Translations under genes and position numbers: made by a program
Notes under the pieces: generated by a model
Seen by the model: only the letters and a program-made list of their open reading frames with translations
Databases searched by the model: none
Told to the model about the DNA's origin: nothing
Source: a bacterium
GTDB taxonomy: Bacteria > Omnitrophota > Gorgyraeia > Zapsychrales > Zapsychraceae
Assembly: GCA_030429765.1 (NCBI GenBank)
Contig: JAUIER010000005.1
Coordinates: 113,595 to 177,594 of the forward strand
Length of the DNA: 64,000 nt
Direction: 5' to 3'
Shown here: positions 53,550 to 61,906 of the stretch, one piece after another
Numbering within the stretch: the stretch's first letter is position 1
How the letters are laid out: every line of letters begins with the position of its first letter

Positions 53550-54215
53550 TTAAGATTTAAGAACGGATTTCTGAATTTCCAGCGGGATGCCGATATCAGC
53601 AACATTAAGCTTGCCCGAATACCGCGGGCCGGCCTCCCGTAAGCATCCTTGTTTGGCCCGCGAGAATGTCACGGTCTGATCGGCCCGGACACAGCATCCA
53701 TAGATCTGACCGGTCGTGGCGTCCAGTCCCGACGGGATATCGGCGGCCACCGTAAATGTCGCCGTATCATTTATGGCCTTGATAAATGCCGCGTAAGGTT
53801 CCCCGATATTTCGGTTCAACCCCACACCAAATATCGCATCCACGATAACATCCGCGGCTGAACACGCCGTGATCACGCCTGGCGAAATATGTGAAGTCAT
53901 CACCAGAGGATATTTTAATTTCTGAAGAATATTGAAATTGATCCGGGCATCGGGTTTTAGCTGCCCTTCATGGCCGATAACGACGACCTGCACATCAAAC
54001 CCCATCTGGACCAGGTGACGTGCGGCCACAAAACCGTCGCCGCCATTGTTGCCTGTCCCGCAAAGGACAATCACTGTTCCGGACGCTTGACGTTGACGAA
54101 TCGCCTCGGCCAACGCACGCCCGGCATTTTCCATCAATACCACCGACGGAATACCGTACTTTTCAATAGCCAGTTGATCAATACGCTGAATTTGTTGGGC
54201 TGTGACAGCGTCCAT
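53550..54215 (-). CDS. nnrE: NAD(P)H-hydrate epimerase (YjeF N-terminal domain only)
   Basis: A 221-residue protein that corresponds to the YjeF_N domain alone. VLMENAGRALAEAI (26-39) and CGTGNNGGDGFVAARHL (52-68) are the substrate-site motifs; VDAIFGVGLNRNI and VAADIPSGLDATTG are further conserved segments. It interconverts the R and S forms of damaged NAD(P)H. The C-terminal dehydratase domain (NnrD) that is often fused is absent and not found nearby; it may be elsewhere or missing. Confidence 0.9.
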   Translation of the reverse strand: MDAVTAQQIQRIDQLAIEKYGIPSVVLMENAGRALAEAIRQRQASGTVIVLCGTGNNGGDGFVAARHLVQMGFDVQVVVIGHEGQLKPDARINFNILQKLKYPLVMTSHISPGVITACSAADVIVDAIFGVGLNRNIGEPYAAFIKAINDTATFTVAADIPSGLDATTGQIYGCCVRADQTVTFSRAKQGCLREAGPRYSGKLNVADIGIPLEIQKSVLKS

Positions 54216-54235
54216 AGCGACGGCTCCCCCAAAGA

Positions 54236-55156
54236 TTATTCGTAACCCAGTTCCTGCAGAATGGAAATATCATCACGCCAGCGTTTGTTGACCTTTACAA
54301 ACAATTCAAGAAAGACCTTTTGCTCCATCAGATCTTCAAGATCAACCCGCGCGAGCGAACCGACTTTTTTCAGTGTTGATCCGCCTTTACCGATGACAAT
54401 TTCCTTTTGTGTCGAACGTTCCACATAAATCACCGCCTTGATGTGCATGGTCTTGCCCTTGATCGGACGGATCTGCTCCACCTGAACACCCAATGAATGC
54501 GGAAGCTCTTGCTTGAGAAGATTAAACAGTTTTTCGCGGATAATATCCGCGACGGCCATCTTCTGCGGAAAGTCCGTAATGATATCATCCTCATAAAAGG
54601 CCGGTCCTTCCGGCAGAAATTCAAACACAACATCGATGAGCTTATCGACATTAATCCCCTTTTCCCCTGACAACGCCACCAATGCGATATTCTCGATCTC
54701 GGTGATCGGTTTACCCATCACACCCTCCAAGAACTGGATGTATTCATCCACCGCCCGTGTTTTCAGATCGACTTTATTCAGACCGACCACGATCGGGACT
54801 TTCGCGTCCTTGACCTTGGCCGCGATATTCTCTTCTTCCCGTCCGATCCGGCGGGATGTGTCGACCAGATAAATCAAACAATCCACATCATCAATCGTCG
54901 AGGCGGCCGCGCTGTTCATATATTTATCCAGATTGTCGGCGCCAAAGTGAATACCCGGGGTGTCAATAAACACAATCTGTCCGCGATGGTCGTTATACAT
55001 CCCCCGAATCTGACTGCGTGTTGTCTGTGGAACCTTGGTGACAATGGCAATCTTTTCTCCGACAATTTTGTTGAGAAGCGTCGACTTACCCACGTTCGGC
55101 CGTCCGACAATCGACACCATTCCTGACTTAGATACTTTTTCCTTAGCTTTACTCAT
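54236..55156 (-). CDS. era: GTPase Era
   Basis: A 306-residue protein. The G domain has GRPNVGKS (18-25), PQTTRSQIRG (G2), DTPGIH (G3) and NKVD (G4). The C-terminal KH domain follows from about 205 (EQIRPIKGKTMHIKAVIYVE and IVIGKGGSTLKKVG, the latter being the G-x-x-G loop region). Era binds the 3' end of 16S rRNA and helps mature the 30S subunit. AAGGGA eight bases before the ATG supports the start; the 3' end of the upstream gene overlaps by 4 bases. Confidence 0.96.
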   Translation of the reverse strand: MSKAKEKVSKSGMVSIVGRPNVGKSTLLNKIVGEKIAIVTKVPQTTRSQIRGMYNDHRGQIVFIDTPGIHFGADNLDKYMNSAAASTIDDVDCLIYLVDTSRRIGREEENIAAKVKDAKVPIVVGLNKVDLKTRAVDEYIQFLEGVMGKPITEIENIALVALSGEKGINVDKLIDVVFEFLPEGPAFYEDDIITDFPQKMAVADIIREKLFNLLKQELPHSLGVQVEQIRPIKGKTMHIKAVIYVERSTQKEIVIGKGGSTLKKVGSLARVDLEDLMEQKVFLELFVKVNKRWRDDISILQELGYE

Positions 55157-55428
55157 GCGCTTGGTCCCTTTCGATATTTCACCGCCACAAATACAACGCC
55201 TGTAAATAAAATAATGTTGATAATACTATATGTCTTGTAGATCAGGTCTTCCGATGTCACCGCCGACGGCAGCATCACGATAAAACAGCTATACACGCCG
55301 ATCGCCCAGACCAGACTGATGTCGCTGGATGATTTGCGTTTAAGAACTCGTAATATCAGAGGAAGACTGAAGAGCGGCAGGATCACACCGCCGATCATGC
55401 CGCAAATATCGATCCAGCTATTGTCCAT
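55153..55428 (-). CDS. Small PQ-loop/SemiSWEET-like membrane protein
   Basis: A 91-residue protein with three hydrophobic helices (about 7-27, 38-56, 65-84), the SemiSWEET layout. LPLFSLPLILRVLKRKSSSDIS has the loop K-S-S-x-D-I-S after a Pro-containing helix (quoted in part: LRVLKRKSSSDIS), which is characteristic of PQ-loop proteins. SemiSWEETs dimerise and move sugars; related proteins have other or unknown roles. Next to a PfkB-family kinase, a sugar- or nucleoside-uptake role is possible but unproven. It overlaps era by 4 bases. Confidence 0.65.
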   Translation of the reverse strand: MDNSWIDICGMIGGVILPLFSLPLILRVLKRKSSSDISLVWAIGVYSCFIVMLPSAVTSEDLIYKTYSIINIILFTGVVFVAVKYRKGPSA

Positions 55429-55431
55429 CCG

Positions 55432-56340
55432 TTAAACCACCGGCATGATGTGTTTTTTCAGATCACGCAGCCGCTCATTAATCTTTGCCATAGTTAACGG
55501 TGCGGTCTTGGCCATACCGAAACCTTCGACGTTATAGGACGAAAGCGTCGTCGCGTACAGAATCGCCTGATGCAGATTCTTCTGCGTGACTCGCCCGGTT
55601 TTCGACAAATAACCCATTATGCCTCCGGCAAATGAATCGCCGGCGCCGGTCGGATCAACGACTTTCTCGACGGGAAAAGCCGAGAACGCAAAGTGATGAT
55701 CATCACTGTAGAACAGCACGCCGTTCTCACCTTTCTTGACGACAACCATCGGCGGCCCCATTTTCCGCAGGGCTTTAGCCGCCCGATGTAGATTGGATTC
55801 ACCGGTCAATTGCTTGGCCTCACCATCGTTGACAATCAGCAGATGAACTTTCTTCATCAGCTTCTTGACTGATTTGTTTTTGATGTCGATCCAAAGATTC
55901 ATCGTGTCCATCCCGACGAATTTGGGGTTCTTCATCAACTTTAGAAACTCCAGCTGAACATCCGGATCAAAATTGGCCAGAAAGACATTGGGAATGTTCC
56001 GCTGTTCGGCCGCCACCTGCGGTGAATAATTCTCGATCACACCCAACGTTGTCGAGTGCGTGATAGCGGTATTCAAATCTTCTTTTTTGTACTCTCCGGT
56101 CCAGGCAAATGTCTCGCCGTCACACTCCATGATGGATGTGGTATCAATCCCGCTTTTCTGGAAAAATTTCATATGCTTGTTGGGAAAATCCTTACCGATC
56201 ACAGAAACAAGACTAACCTTGGTGAAGTGCCGCGCACAGATGGCAAAATGACTTCCTGAACCGCCTAAAAGATTATCATGTTTCCCCTTTGGCGTGATCA
56301 GATTGTCCAGCGCCACTGTTCCTAATGCGATTAAGCTCAT
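55432..56340 (-). CDS. PfkB-family carbohydrate/nucleoside kinase
   Basis: A 302-residue ribokinase-fold enzyme. LLGGSGSHFA (24-33) is the N-terminal GG motif for substrate contact, and VVDPTGAGDSFAGG (227-240) holds the catalytic base D235 and the anion hole. The FAWTGEY segment (78-84) and VNDGEAKQL region (around 170-177) match the group often annotated as sugar or adenosine kinase, sometimes found beside methylthioadenosine salvage genes. The exact substrate cannot be given. AAAGGA six bases before the ATG supports the start. Confidence 0.85.
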   Translation of the reverse strand: MSLIALGTVALDNLITPKGKHDNLLGGSGSHFAICARHFTKVSLVSVIGKDFPNKHMKFFQKSGIDTTSIMECDGETFAWTGEYKKEDLNTAITHSTTLGVIENYSPQVAAEQRNIPNVFLANFDPDVQLEFLKLMKNPKFVGMDTMNLWIDIKNKSVKKLMKKVHLLIVNDGEAKQLTGESNLHRAAKALRKMGPPMVVVKKGENGVLFYSDDHHFAFSAFPVEKVVDPTGAGDSFAGGIMGYLSKTGRVTQKNLHQAILYATTLSSYNVEGFGMAKTAPLTMAKINERLRDLKKHIMPVV

Positions 56341-56493
56341 ATATCATCCTTTCTCGTTAAAAATATTTGCCTTAGGATATCAAATCCCCCAACTCTTGGC
56401 TACAACTAAAATCAAATGTGTCCCGGCCACCGGCATAAAAAACCCCTTCAGCACTAACTTCACCCATTCGACATTAACAGCGTATGTGGTAAA
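56341..56493. other. Intergenic region between the 1089-residue protein gene and pfkB-family gene
   Basis: This 153-base gap contains, on the minus strand, a GGGG-TTTTTT run (about 56448-56457) that may end transcription of the gene stopping at 56494, but I find no clean stem before it. The promoter of the kinase gene presumably lies in the AT-rich part near 56365; no clear hexamer pair is visible. Confidence 0.3.
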
Positions 56494-59400
56494 TTAAGAC
56501 TCAGACCGGACGGCCTGAACATCTGGACGGGACAACTGCGGATTGTCTGAACTCTCGGATTCTTCCCTCTGCCCCAGAAAGAGCGGCAGGTTTGGTATCG
56601 GCGTGATTGCGTTGATCACCGGCGTAAAACCATTCACACCGTTAAAATCGATATTCTGGTATTTGTCGGGTAATGTAAACTCTATGGCATCACCCTCTAC
56701 ATTGAGCAGCAGACGTGACGGGTTCATGTCGATCCCACCCGGCGTTTCATTCGCTCCCAACGCGTCAGGATTGGTCTGGGCCAGCGCGGCATTTTGCGTA
56801 TCGCTTGCCGGATCGGCCATCATCGCATTGTCAGGCGCAACACCCGACTGCTGCATAATGTGAGCGGCCAAGGACACACCTTCTGTCATCTTGGCTGCAC
56901 CCATGATTTCCTGATCAAAAACGTCTTTGGCCTTTCGGCCATTGCTTAGATGCTTTTCCCAAACTTCTTTATTATTTAGTAGAATCGACACCTGTGAAAA
57001 CAGATCTTCGATCGGCTCTGCCGCATTGTTGACATCGGCATGACGTCTCAGATAAGAATTATGCGTCCACTGCCCATCAAAGTACAAAATCGGCGAGTAC
57101 CCCATCGGTTCAAACAGATTGTGATCCCGGCTAATAATAGACACATCAGAGGCCTTCAACAAAGTGGCAAGCTCCCCCCGGGTTCGCAGGATCACTACCT
57201 CAAAATTATTGAATTCTTCACCGCTGGCCAAACCATCAAACGAACCATTCATATCTCCGGGCATACGGTTCCCAATATTTGTGATTCCTTCTGCTTCAAA
57301 AAATTCGGCATACTGATCCTTGTCGAAGCGAACACCAACCACAAGCAACGGATTTCGCCCAGCATCTTTCATTTGCCGGTAGAAGGAAGCAATATCAACC
57401 ATCTCTTCCTTGCGCGGGCTGGCCACAACTATAAGCGGACGGTCGCCCTCCAGCCCCATTGAGCGGCGAATCCCTTGTTTATCAATCCGTTCTTCGGATT
57501 CTGCCACAACACTCTTCCACGGATTCACAGGGAAAACTCCGGCTTGCCGACCGCCAATTCCTGATGGTGGAATAAAATCAATCTCGATCTCACCGGGTTG
57601 ACGTTCCTCGATGGGAGCCACACGCTCGATGGTTGGAAAACGCTTTTTAGCCAAAGCGTCGTCAATTTCCTTTAGGAATCCAATCCCCAAAAGCTCGTCA
57701 TCCAGTCCCATTTTTTCCCGGAATGCCGCGATAGCATTCAGCGTCGCCACCCGTTGAGTCTTGATGAACAGCGTTCGGCCGTTGTCCCGCAGCACCTGAT
57801 TGAGATCTACATCCCCCTCTTCGTCCTGATAGTCGTTAATAGCCGATAAATATCCATCGGAAGCCCAGACAGAATAAATCATCTCGAACGGCATGTGCAG
57901 AAATCCGTTTCGAATTTCATCTCGTCCGAACATGGCTTCCATCTCTGATAGATTGGCCATAAACGTCTGCACCCTTGGACGTTTGTACGACAAGAATGCC
58001 ATCCCGTGCATCAAGCCCTCAACATTTTCCCTTAAGACTCGCTGAACCAGTCGACGTCCGACCACTTCGGACCGAAGTAACTGATCCCAGATTTGACGAT
58101 TGATTGGCAGGTTTTCGTACAGCTCGATAAACGATAGGATGTTATCGTACAACGCCGGCCGAATGGCGCTAGCCCCGACTCCGGCGATGAATTGGTCAAA
58201 AAACTCTCCGCTTTGGATTAATGTGTTCATCAGCACATTGAGATGCCCGGCATTGCGCAGGAATAGATTCGCTAAAGTCTCATGTCCGATCGAATCTTCA
58301 TCTGAAATTTTCTCAAAGAATTCCTGATTCTCGTGAATCGTCAATAAGAAACGGATGGCATCCTGTGCGTCTCTTCCGATCACTTCGATCATTTCACTAC
58401 GTGGAAGGAAACGTTGCTGATCGAGTTGGTCGATTAATCGATTGAGCGCTTCGGCGGCTGACCGGGCCGATCCCTGCGGATCAAACTGCATGACTTCCTT
58501 AATACCCAGACTGAATCTCAGCGGTCGGTCGTTGTAGGAATCTCTTAAGGCCTCAAAGCCGATGAATTCATCTTCCGCCAGAATTTCCAACAACTCGCGG
58601 TACTCCGGTTTGGTTCGATCTCTAAGTTCTTCGAGAGTAGAAACAGGTTCTTCTGAATCCGCCACCATTGCCTGATCGGCCGGGGCCATGTTGACGTCAA
58701 CTTTTTGCAGCCGGTTAAATCGACTTAGATCCGCCGCGCTCACCGATGATTCCACCTCACGGGTCACCGCCTCCATCGCCGCGTAATCGATCCCGCCTGA
58801 AAAATACTTTCGCGGAAAGATCTCCTGCGTCACCGGATCAACCTCCTCCTTGATCAGACTGAACACTCCGACTTGGAGTGCTTCCATGTACTGATTGTAG
58901 ATCTTGAGATCGACATCTTCGTCCGGAATTTCAATCCCGCCGGTCTTGTGCTGATCAACATAGGTCTTGGCAAAAAAAGATTGCTTGAGATTTTTCTTGT
59001 ACCACGTGGCGAGGATCAGCGCGTTATAGACCTGGCGCAGCTTGGTGAACGTTCGACCTTCATTGACCTCGCGTTCGATCTCGGGAATCAATACATCCCG
59101 GATAATCTGCTTCTCACGTTTGAGTTCACGATCGGCCTCGGCAACTTCGGTGTAATCGTCCTCGAGCATAACCTTGAGATGCGAATCCACCACAAAGACA
59201 TTGTTGCCCTGAACAAACACATCGGCCGTTTCCGGAACAATCCATACCTTGTTGATCGTCTCGACGGAAACATCAATATCCTCGGCCTTGGCATAAATAC
59301 GTCGCCAGAACTCACCGCCGGATTTGGTGTCAGGATGCATCAACGACGCCGTAAGCTGTTTGAGCATGTAATCCTCGGCCAGCAGATCACGCCCCATCGC

Positions 59401-59763
59401 CGTGCGTGAAAAATCCGGCGGAATAATACGGTCGTGTTCTCCCGGTGATAGGTTAACCCACATTTCCTCTTCAGGAACCGTGAGCGCCGCCATAAAATAT
59501 TTGATGAATTGAACGGAAAGTTGTTTAAACGCTTCAGGCGCGAGGTCTTGTTCCCCGCCATCCACGAAGAATTCGAATTGAAACGGATCGGAAGGATTGA
59601 CAGACATCCCCACCATCAAGGCCGGTTGAAAGGCCGGTGTCAATGAAATCATCGAACCGACTTCGGGTAATTGCTGGGCCTGAACCTGTGGGACGATCAA
59701 CAGGGTTTGTACCGCGAATATGGCGGCTATGATCGAATTGATAATGGGAAATTGTTGTCTCAT
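56494..59763 (-). CDS. Large exported protein with a GT30 (KDO-transferase-like) C-terminal region
   Basis: A 1089-residue protein with a signal peptide (1-29, ending VQA). Residues 30-750 are mostly helical and unrecognised, with many acidic residues and segments such as DLLAEDYMLKQLTASLMHPD and NNVFVVDSHLKVML that I recall as frequent in Omnitrophota proteins. Residues about 762-965 resemble the C-terminal Rossmann half of WaaA/KdtA: GDRPLIVVASPRKEEM, then LLVVG, GELATLLKASDVSII and RDHNLFEPMGYSPILYFDG, with H881-N-L-F-E885-P in place of the HNPLEP motif. The tail (965-1089) is low complexity. A glycosyltransferase half in an exported protein lacks nucleotide sugar, so a binding role may have replaced catalysis. 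Confidence 0.7.
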   Translation of the reverse strand: MRQQFPIINSIIAAIFAVQTLLIVPQVQAQQLPEVGSMISLTPAFQPALMVGMSVNPSDPFQFEFFVDGGEQDLAPEAFKQLSVQFIKYFMAALTVPEEEMWVNLSPGEHDRIIPPDFSRTAMGRDLLAEDYMLKQLTASLMHPDTKSGGEFWRRIYAKAEDIDVSVETINKVWIVPETADVFVQGNNVFVVDSHLKVMLEDDYTEVAEADRELKREKQIIRDVLIPEIEREVNEGRTFTKLRQVYNALILATWYKKNLKQSFFAKTYVDQHKTGGIEIPDEDVDLKIYNQYMEALQVGVFSLIKEEVDPVTQEIFPRKYFSGGIDYAAMEAVTREVESSVSAADLSRFNRLQKVDVNMAPADQAMVADSEEPVSTLEELRDRTKPEYRELLEILAEDEFIGFEALRDSYNDRPLRFSLGIKEVMQFDPQGSARSAAEALNRLIDQLDQQRFLPRSEMIEVIGRDAQDAIRFLLTIHENQEFFEKISDEDSIGHETLANLFLRNAGHLNVLMNTLIQSGEFFDQFIAGVGASAIRPALYDNILSFIELYENLPINRQIWDQLLRSEVVGRRLVQRVLRENVEGLMHGMAFLSYKRPRVQTFMANLSEMEAMFGRDEIRNGFLHMPFEMIYSVWASDGYLSAINDYQDEEGDVDLNQVLRDNGRTLFIKTQRVATLNAIAAFREKMGLDDELLGIGFLKEIDDALAKKRFPTIERVAPIEERQPGEIEIDFIPPSGIGGRQAGVFPVNPWKSVVAESEERIDKQGIRRSMGLEGDRPLIVVASPRKEEMVDIASFYRQMKDAGRNPLLVVGVRFDKDQYAEFFEAEGITNIGNRMPGDMNGSFDGLASGEEFNNFEVVILRTRGELATLLKASDVSIISRDHNLFEPMGYSPILYFDGQWTHNSYLRRHADVNNAAEPIEDLFSQVSILLNNKEVWEKHLSNGRKAKDVFDQEIMGAAKMTEGVSLAAHIMQQSGVAPDNAMMADPASDTQNAALAQTNPDALGANETPGGIDMNPSRLLLNVEGDAIEFTLPDKYQNIDFNGVNGFTPVINAITPIPNLPLFLGQREESESSDNPQLSRPDVQAVRSES

Positions 59764-59807
59764 ATTACAATTATATAACTCCTAGTATTAGTATGCAATG
59801 ATCTCTA

Positions 59808-59835
59808 ACTATACCGCATATTCCGCGCATTTCAA
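59808..59835 (-). promoter_or_regulatory. Sigma-70-type promoter of the 1089-residue protein gene
   Basis: On the minus strand TTGAAA (59830-59835) and TATAGT (59808-59813) are 16 bases apart, 45 bases before the ATG at 59763. An AGGAG lies 15 bases before the ATG, which is further than usual for ribosome binding. Confidence 0.6.
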
Positions 59836-59883
59836 TAGGACATACCCGGACACACCCATACATGCCATTAGAGTTGTAACCCT

Positions 59884-60303
59884 TTATTCTCCAATAACTT
59901 TGATCAATACACGCTTTTTCCTGCGTCCGTCAAATTCACCGTAGAATATTTGCTCCCACGGACCAAAATCCAGCCGGCCTTCGGTGATGGCCACAGTTAC
60001 GTCCCGGCCCATAATCTGACGCTTGAGATGAGCATCAGCATTGTCCTCACCCGTGTCATTATGCCGGTACTGATCCACCGGGGCATGCGGCGCTAGTTTC
60101 TCAAGCCACTTATCATAATCGCTCAGGAGTCCACGCTCATCATCATTAATGTAAACGCTAGCTGAAATATGCATCGCGTTCACTAATACCAATCCTTCCT
60201 GAACACCGCTGTCATCTACCGCTTGCTGAACCTCACGGGTAATATTGATATAATCCCGCCGTTGATCGGTCTTGAACCACAATTCTTTTCGATATGATTT
60301 CAT
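59884..60303 (-). CDS. YjbQ-family (UPF0047) protein
   Basis: A 139-residue protein, the standard length. [40 protein letters not shown] and [20 protein letters not shown] are the family's conserved segments; the His and Asp residues lie in one pocket in known structures. [17 protein letters not shown] closes the protein. Members have been described as weak thiamine-phosphate synthases able to complement thiE loss; the native role is not settled. AGGAGG four bases before the ATG supports the start. Confidence 0.9.
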   Translation of the reverse strand: MKSYRKELWFKTDQRRDYINITREVQQAVDDSGVQEGLVLVNAMHISASVYINDDERGLLSDYDKWLEKLAPHAPVDQYRHNDTGEDNADAHLKRQIMGRDVTVAITEGRLDFGPWEQIFYGEFDGRRKKRVLIKVIGE

Positions 60304-60390
60304 TGTTCCTCCTTGATCATTTGAACGGCTAAAGTTTCCCGTAATTCCTGAAACATTTGATCCTTACTTCTGTAAAGAGAGCTCCTCTCG

Positions 60391-61884
60391 CTACCGACGA
60401 AATTTTCTAACGCAATCTTCCAACTGTAGCAAAAATATGACGAGTCCATATCCATGCCAGACGAATCCCGGTTGAAATATCCCCTTCAGTAATCTCGGCG
60501 TCATAAATTTTCGATTCACTAATCTGGACGGCCATTGATGCGTCAGTCCAAACCAGGCAAAATCCCGGGCCAACGGGTTAATAATATCGGGAGCCTGCAC
60601 GACACCTTGCCCGGGCCTGTCATATGGAACATCAGCAAACTCCGGATATCCCCGGGCAATAGCTTCAGTATGAAATGTAGCATCCTCGAGCACCTCCATT
60701 GGCAAGGACATCAAGAATGTGCTCAGATCCTTGTCCAGATACGGACAGTGAACGTTTTTTATATGCTGAAGGATTCCAAACGGGATTAGTCCGATCTCCC
60801 GTCGGGTCCGATTGTAAAAGATAAATTGCTGAATCGGGTTATGGCAATCCTTGTATGTCGATAACTCCTCAATCAAATATTCTTTGGCACACGCATAAGA
60901 CATTCGCTTAAGTACATCCGGCCGTATCAGCCCGGCCAATGTCTCCTCCGACCAATTATTCCATTGTTTCAAATAACAATCCGCCAATTCATCATATCGT
61001 CCCGCACGAAAAGCCTCGATATGCGACGGGATAAATAATTTCCCTTCCGACAGGGTATCGCCGCCTATGCCATCGTAAACGGCTTCAATCCCATGCGACT
61101 CCAAGTATTCCGCGACAACCATCATCTGTGCGCTTTCATCGGAGCAGAACGATGTCCGGCGGTTTTTCTCCAGCTCCATCTTCAAACGTCGTCGGGATTG
61201 CGGAACAATTATATGTTCGACAGCCGTCGCCTCGGCCAGCATTTTGGCGACACGCACATCTTCGTAGGAGCAATTTGGATTCGGCAAATGCGTTATAGCC
61301 CTGGGGCTCATACCGCGAGCGACAAATTCCAGAAAGATATGCCGGGAATCCCGCCCCCCGCTGAGGGGAATCATGTACTTGTCGTTCTCGGGTAGACGTT
61401 TTTCAATCGCCGCCTTGAAACGATCGATATACCCTTCAACTGCTCTCGTGCGTGATATGGAAATAGGCGAAACCGTCGTCGAGGACTTTTGGGAAATGCT
61501 CAGATTCCCGCTCCGCCATTCGCCGCGGGAATTGGGAGGAACCGCCTTGATATGCGCAAATGGTGTGTCGTGACGGATAAAAAAACCCAACCGAAGAAAG
61601 ATCGACAAGGCCCGCTCATCCAGATCCGCCTTAACACCGCATTGCAAAATCCGTTCTATTGACGATGACAGACAAAACTCACCGTCTTTCTCATAAAAAA
61701 ATAGCGGGGTGAATCCGTGCAGATCATTTTCAAAGACGAGGCCGTCTCCATTCCAATCCCAGCGGGCGTAAACTCCGTCATCTCCGTCTACGGGGCAGCC
61801 TAACCGCGCGCTTTTCTGCCCCTGATACTCCGTATGGGCCGAATCATACTTTGCCCAAAAATATTGTGTATTCGAATCACCCAC
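60391..61884 (-). CDS. Asparagine-synthase-like protein without the glutaminase cysteine
   Basis: A 497-residue protein starting at a GTG (61884) with AGGAG nine bases upstream. The C-terminal synthetase domain has PLSGGRDSRH (173-182), the PP-loop, and VYDGIGGDTLSEGK, the second ATP-site motif of AsnB. The N-terminal region (1-130) keeps the outline of the Ntn glutaminase fold (LHGFTPLFFYEKDGEFCLSS) but lacks the N-terminal Cys2, so it cannot use glutamine in the normal way. Similar proteins occur in surface-polysaccharide and lasso-peptide loci and may amidate or cyclise other substrates with free ammonia or an internal amine. Its neighbours are a TMTC-like protein and YjbQ. Confidence 0.8.
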   Translation of the reverse strand: MGDSNTQYFWAKYDSAHTEYQGQKSARLGCPVDGDDGVYARWDWNGDGLVFENDLHGFTPLFFYEKDGEFCLSSSIERILQCGVKADLDERALSIFLRLGFFIRHDTPFAHIKAVPPNSRGEWRSGNLSISQKSSTTVSPISISRTRAVEGYIDRFKAAIEKRLPENDKYMIPLSGGRDSRHIFLEFVARGMSPRAITHLPNPNCSYEDVRVAKMLAEATAVEHIIVPQSRRRLKMELEKNRRTSFCSDESAQMMVVAEYLESHGIEAVYDGIGGDTLSEGKLFIPSHIEAFRAGRYDELADCYLKQWNNWSEETLAGLIRPDVLKRMSYACAKEYLIEELSTYKDCHNPIQQFIFYNRTRREIGLIPFGILQHIKNVHCPYLDKDLSTFLMSLPMEVLEDATFHTEAIARGYPEFADVPYDRPGQGVVQAPDIINPLARDFAWFGLTHQWPSRLVNRKFMTPRLLKGIFQPGFVWHGYGLVIFLLQLEDCVRKFRR

Positions 61885-61906
61885 GAAAACTGACTCCTGT
61901 CCATTC

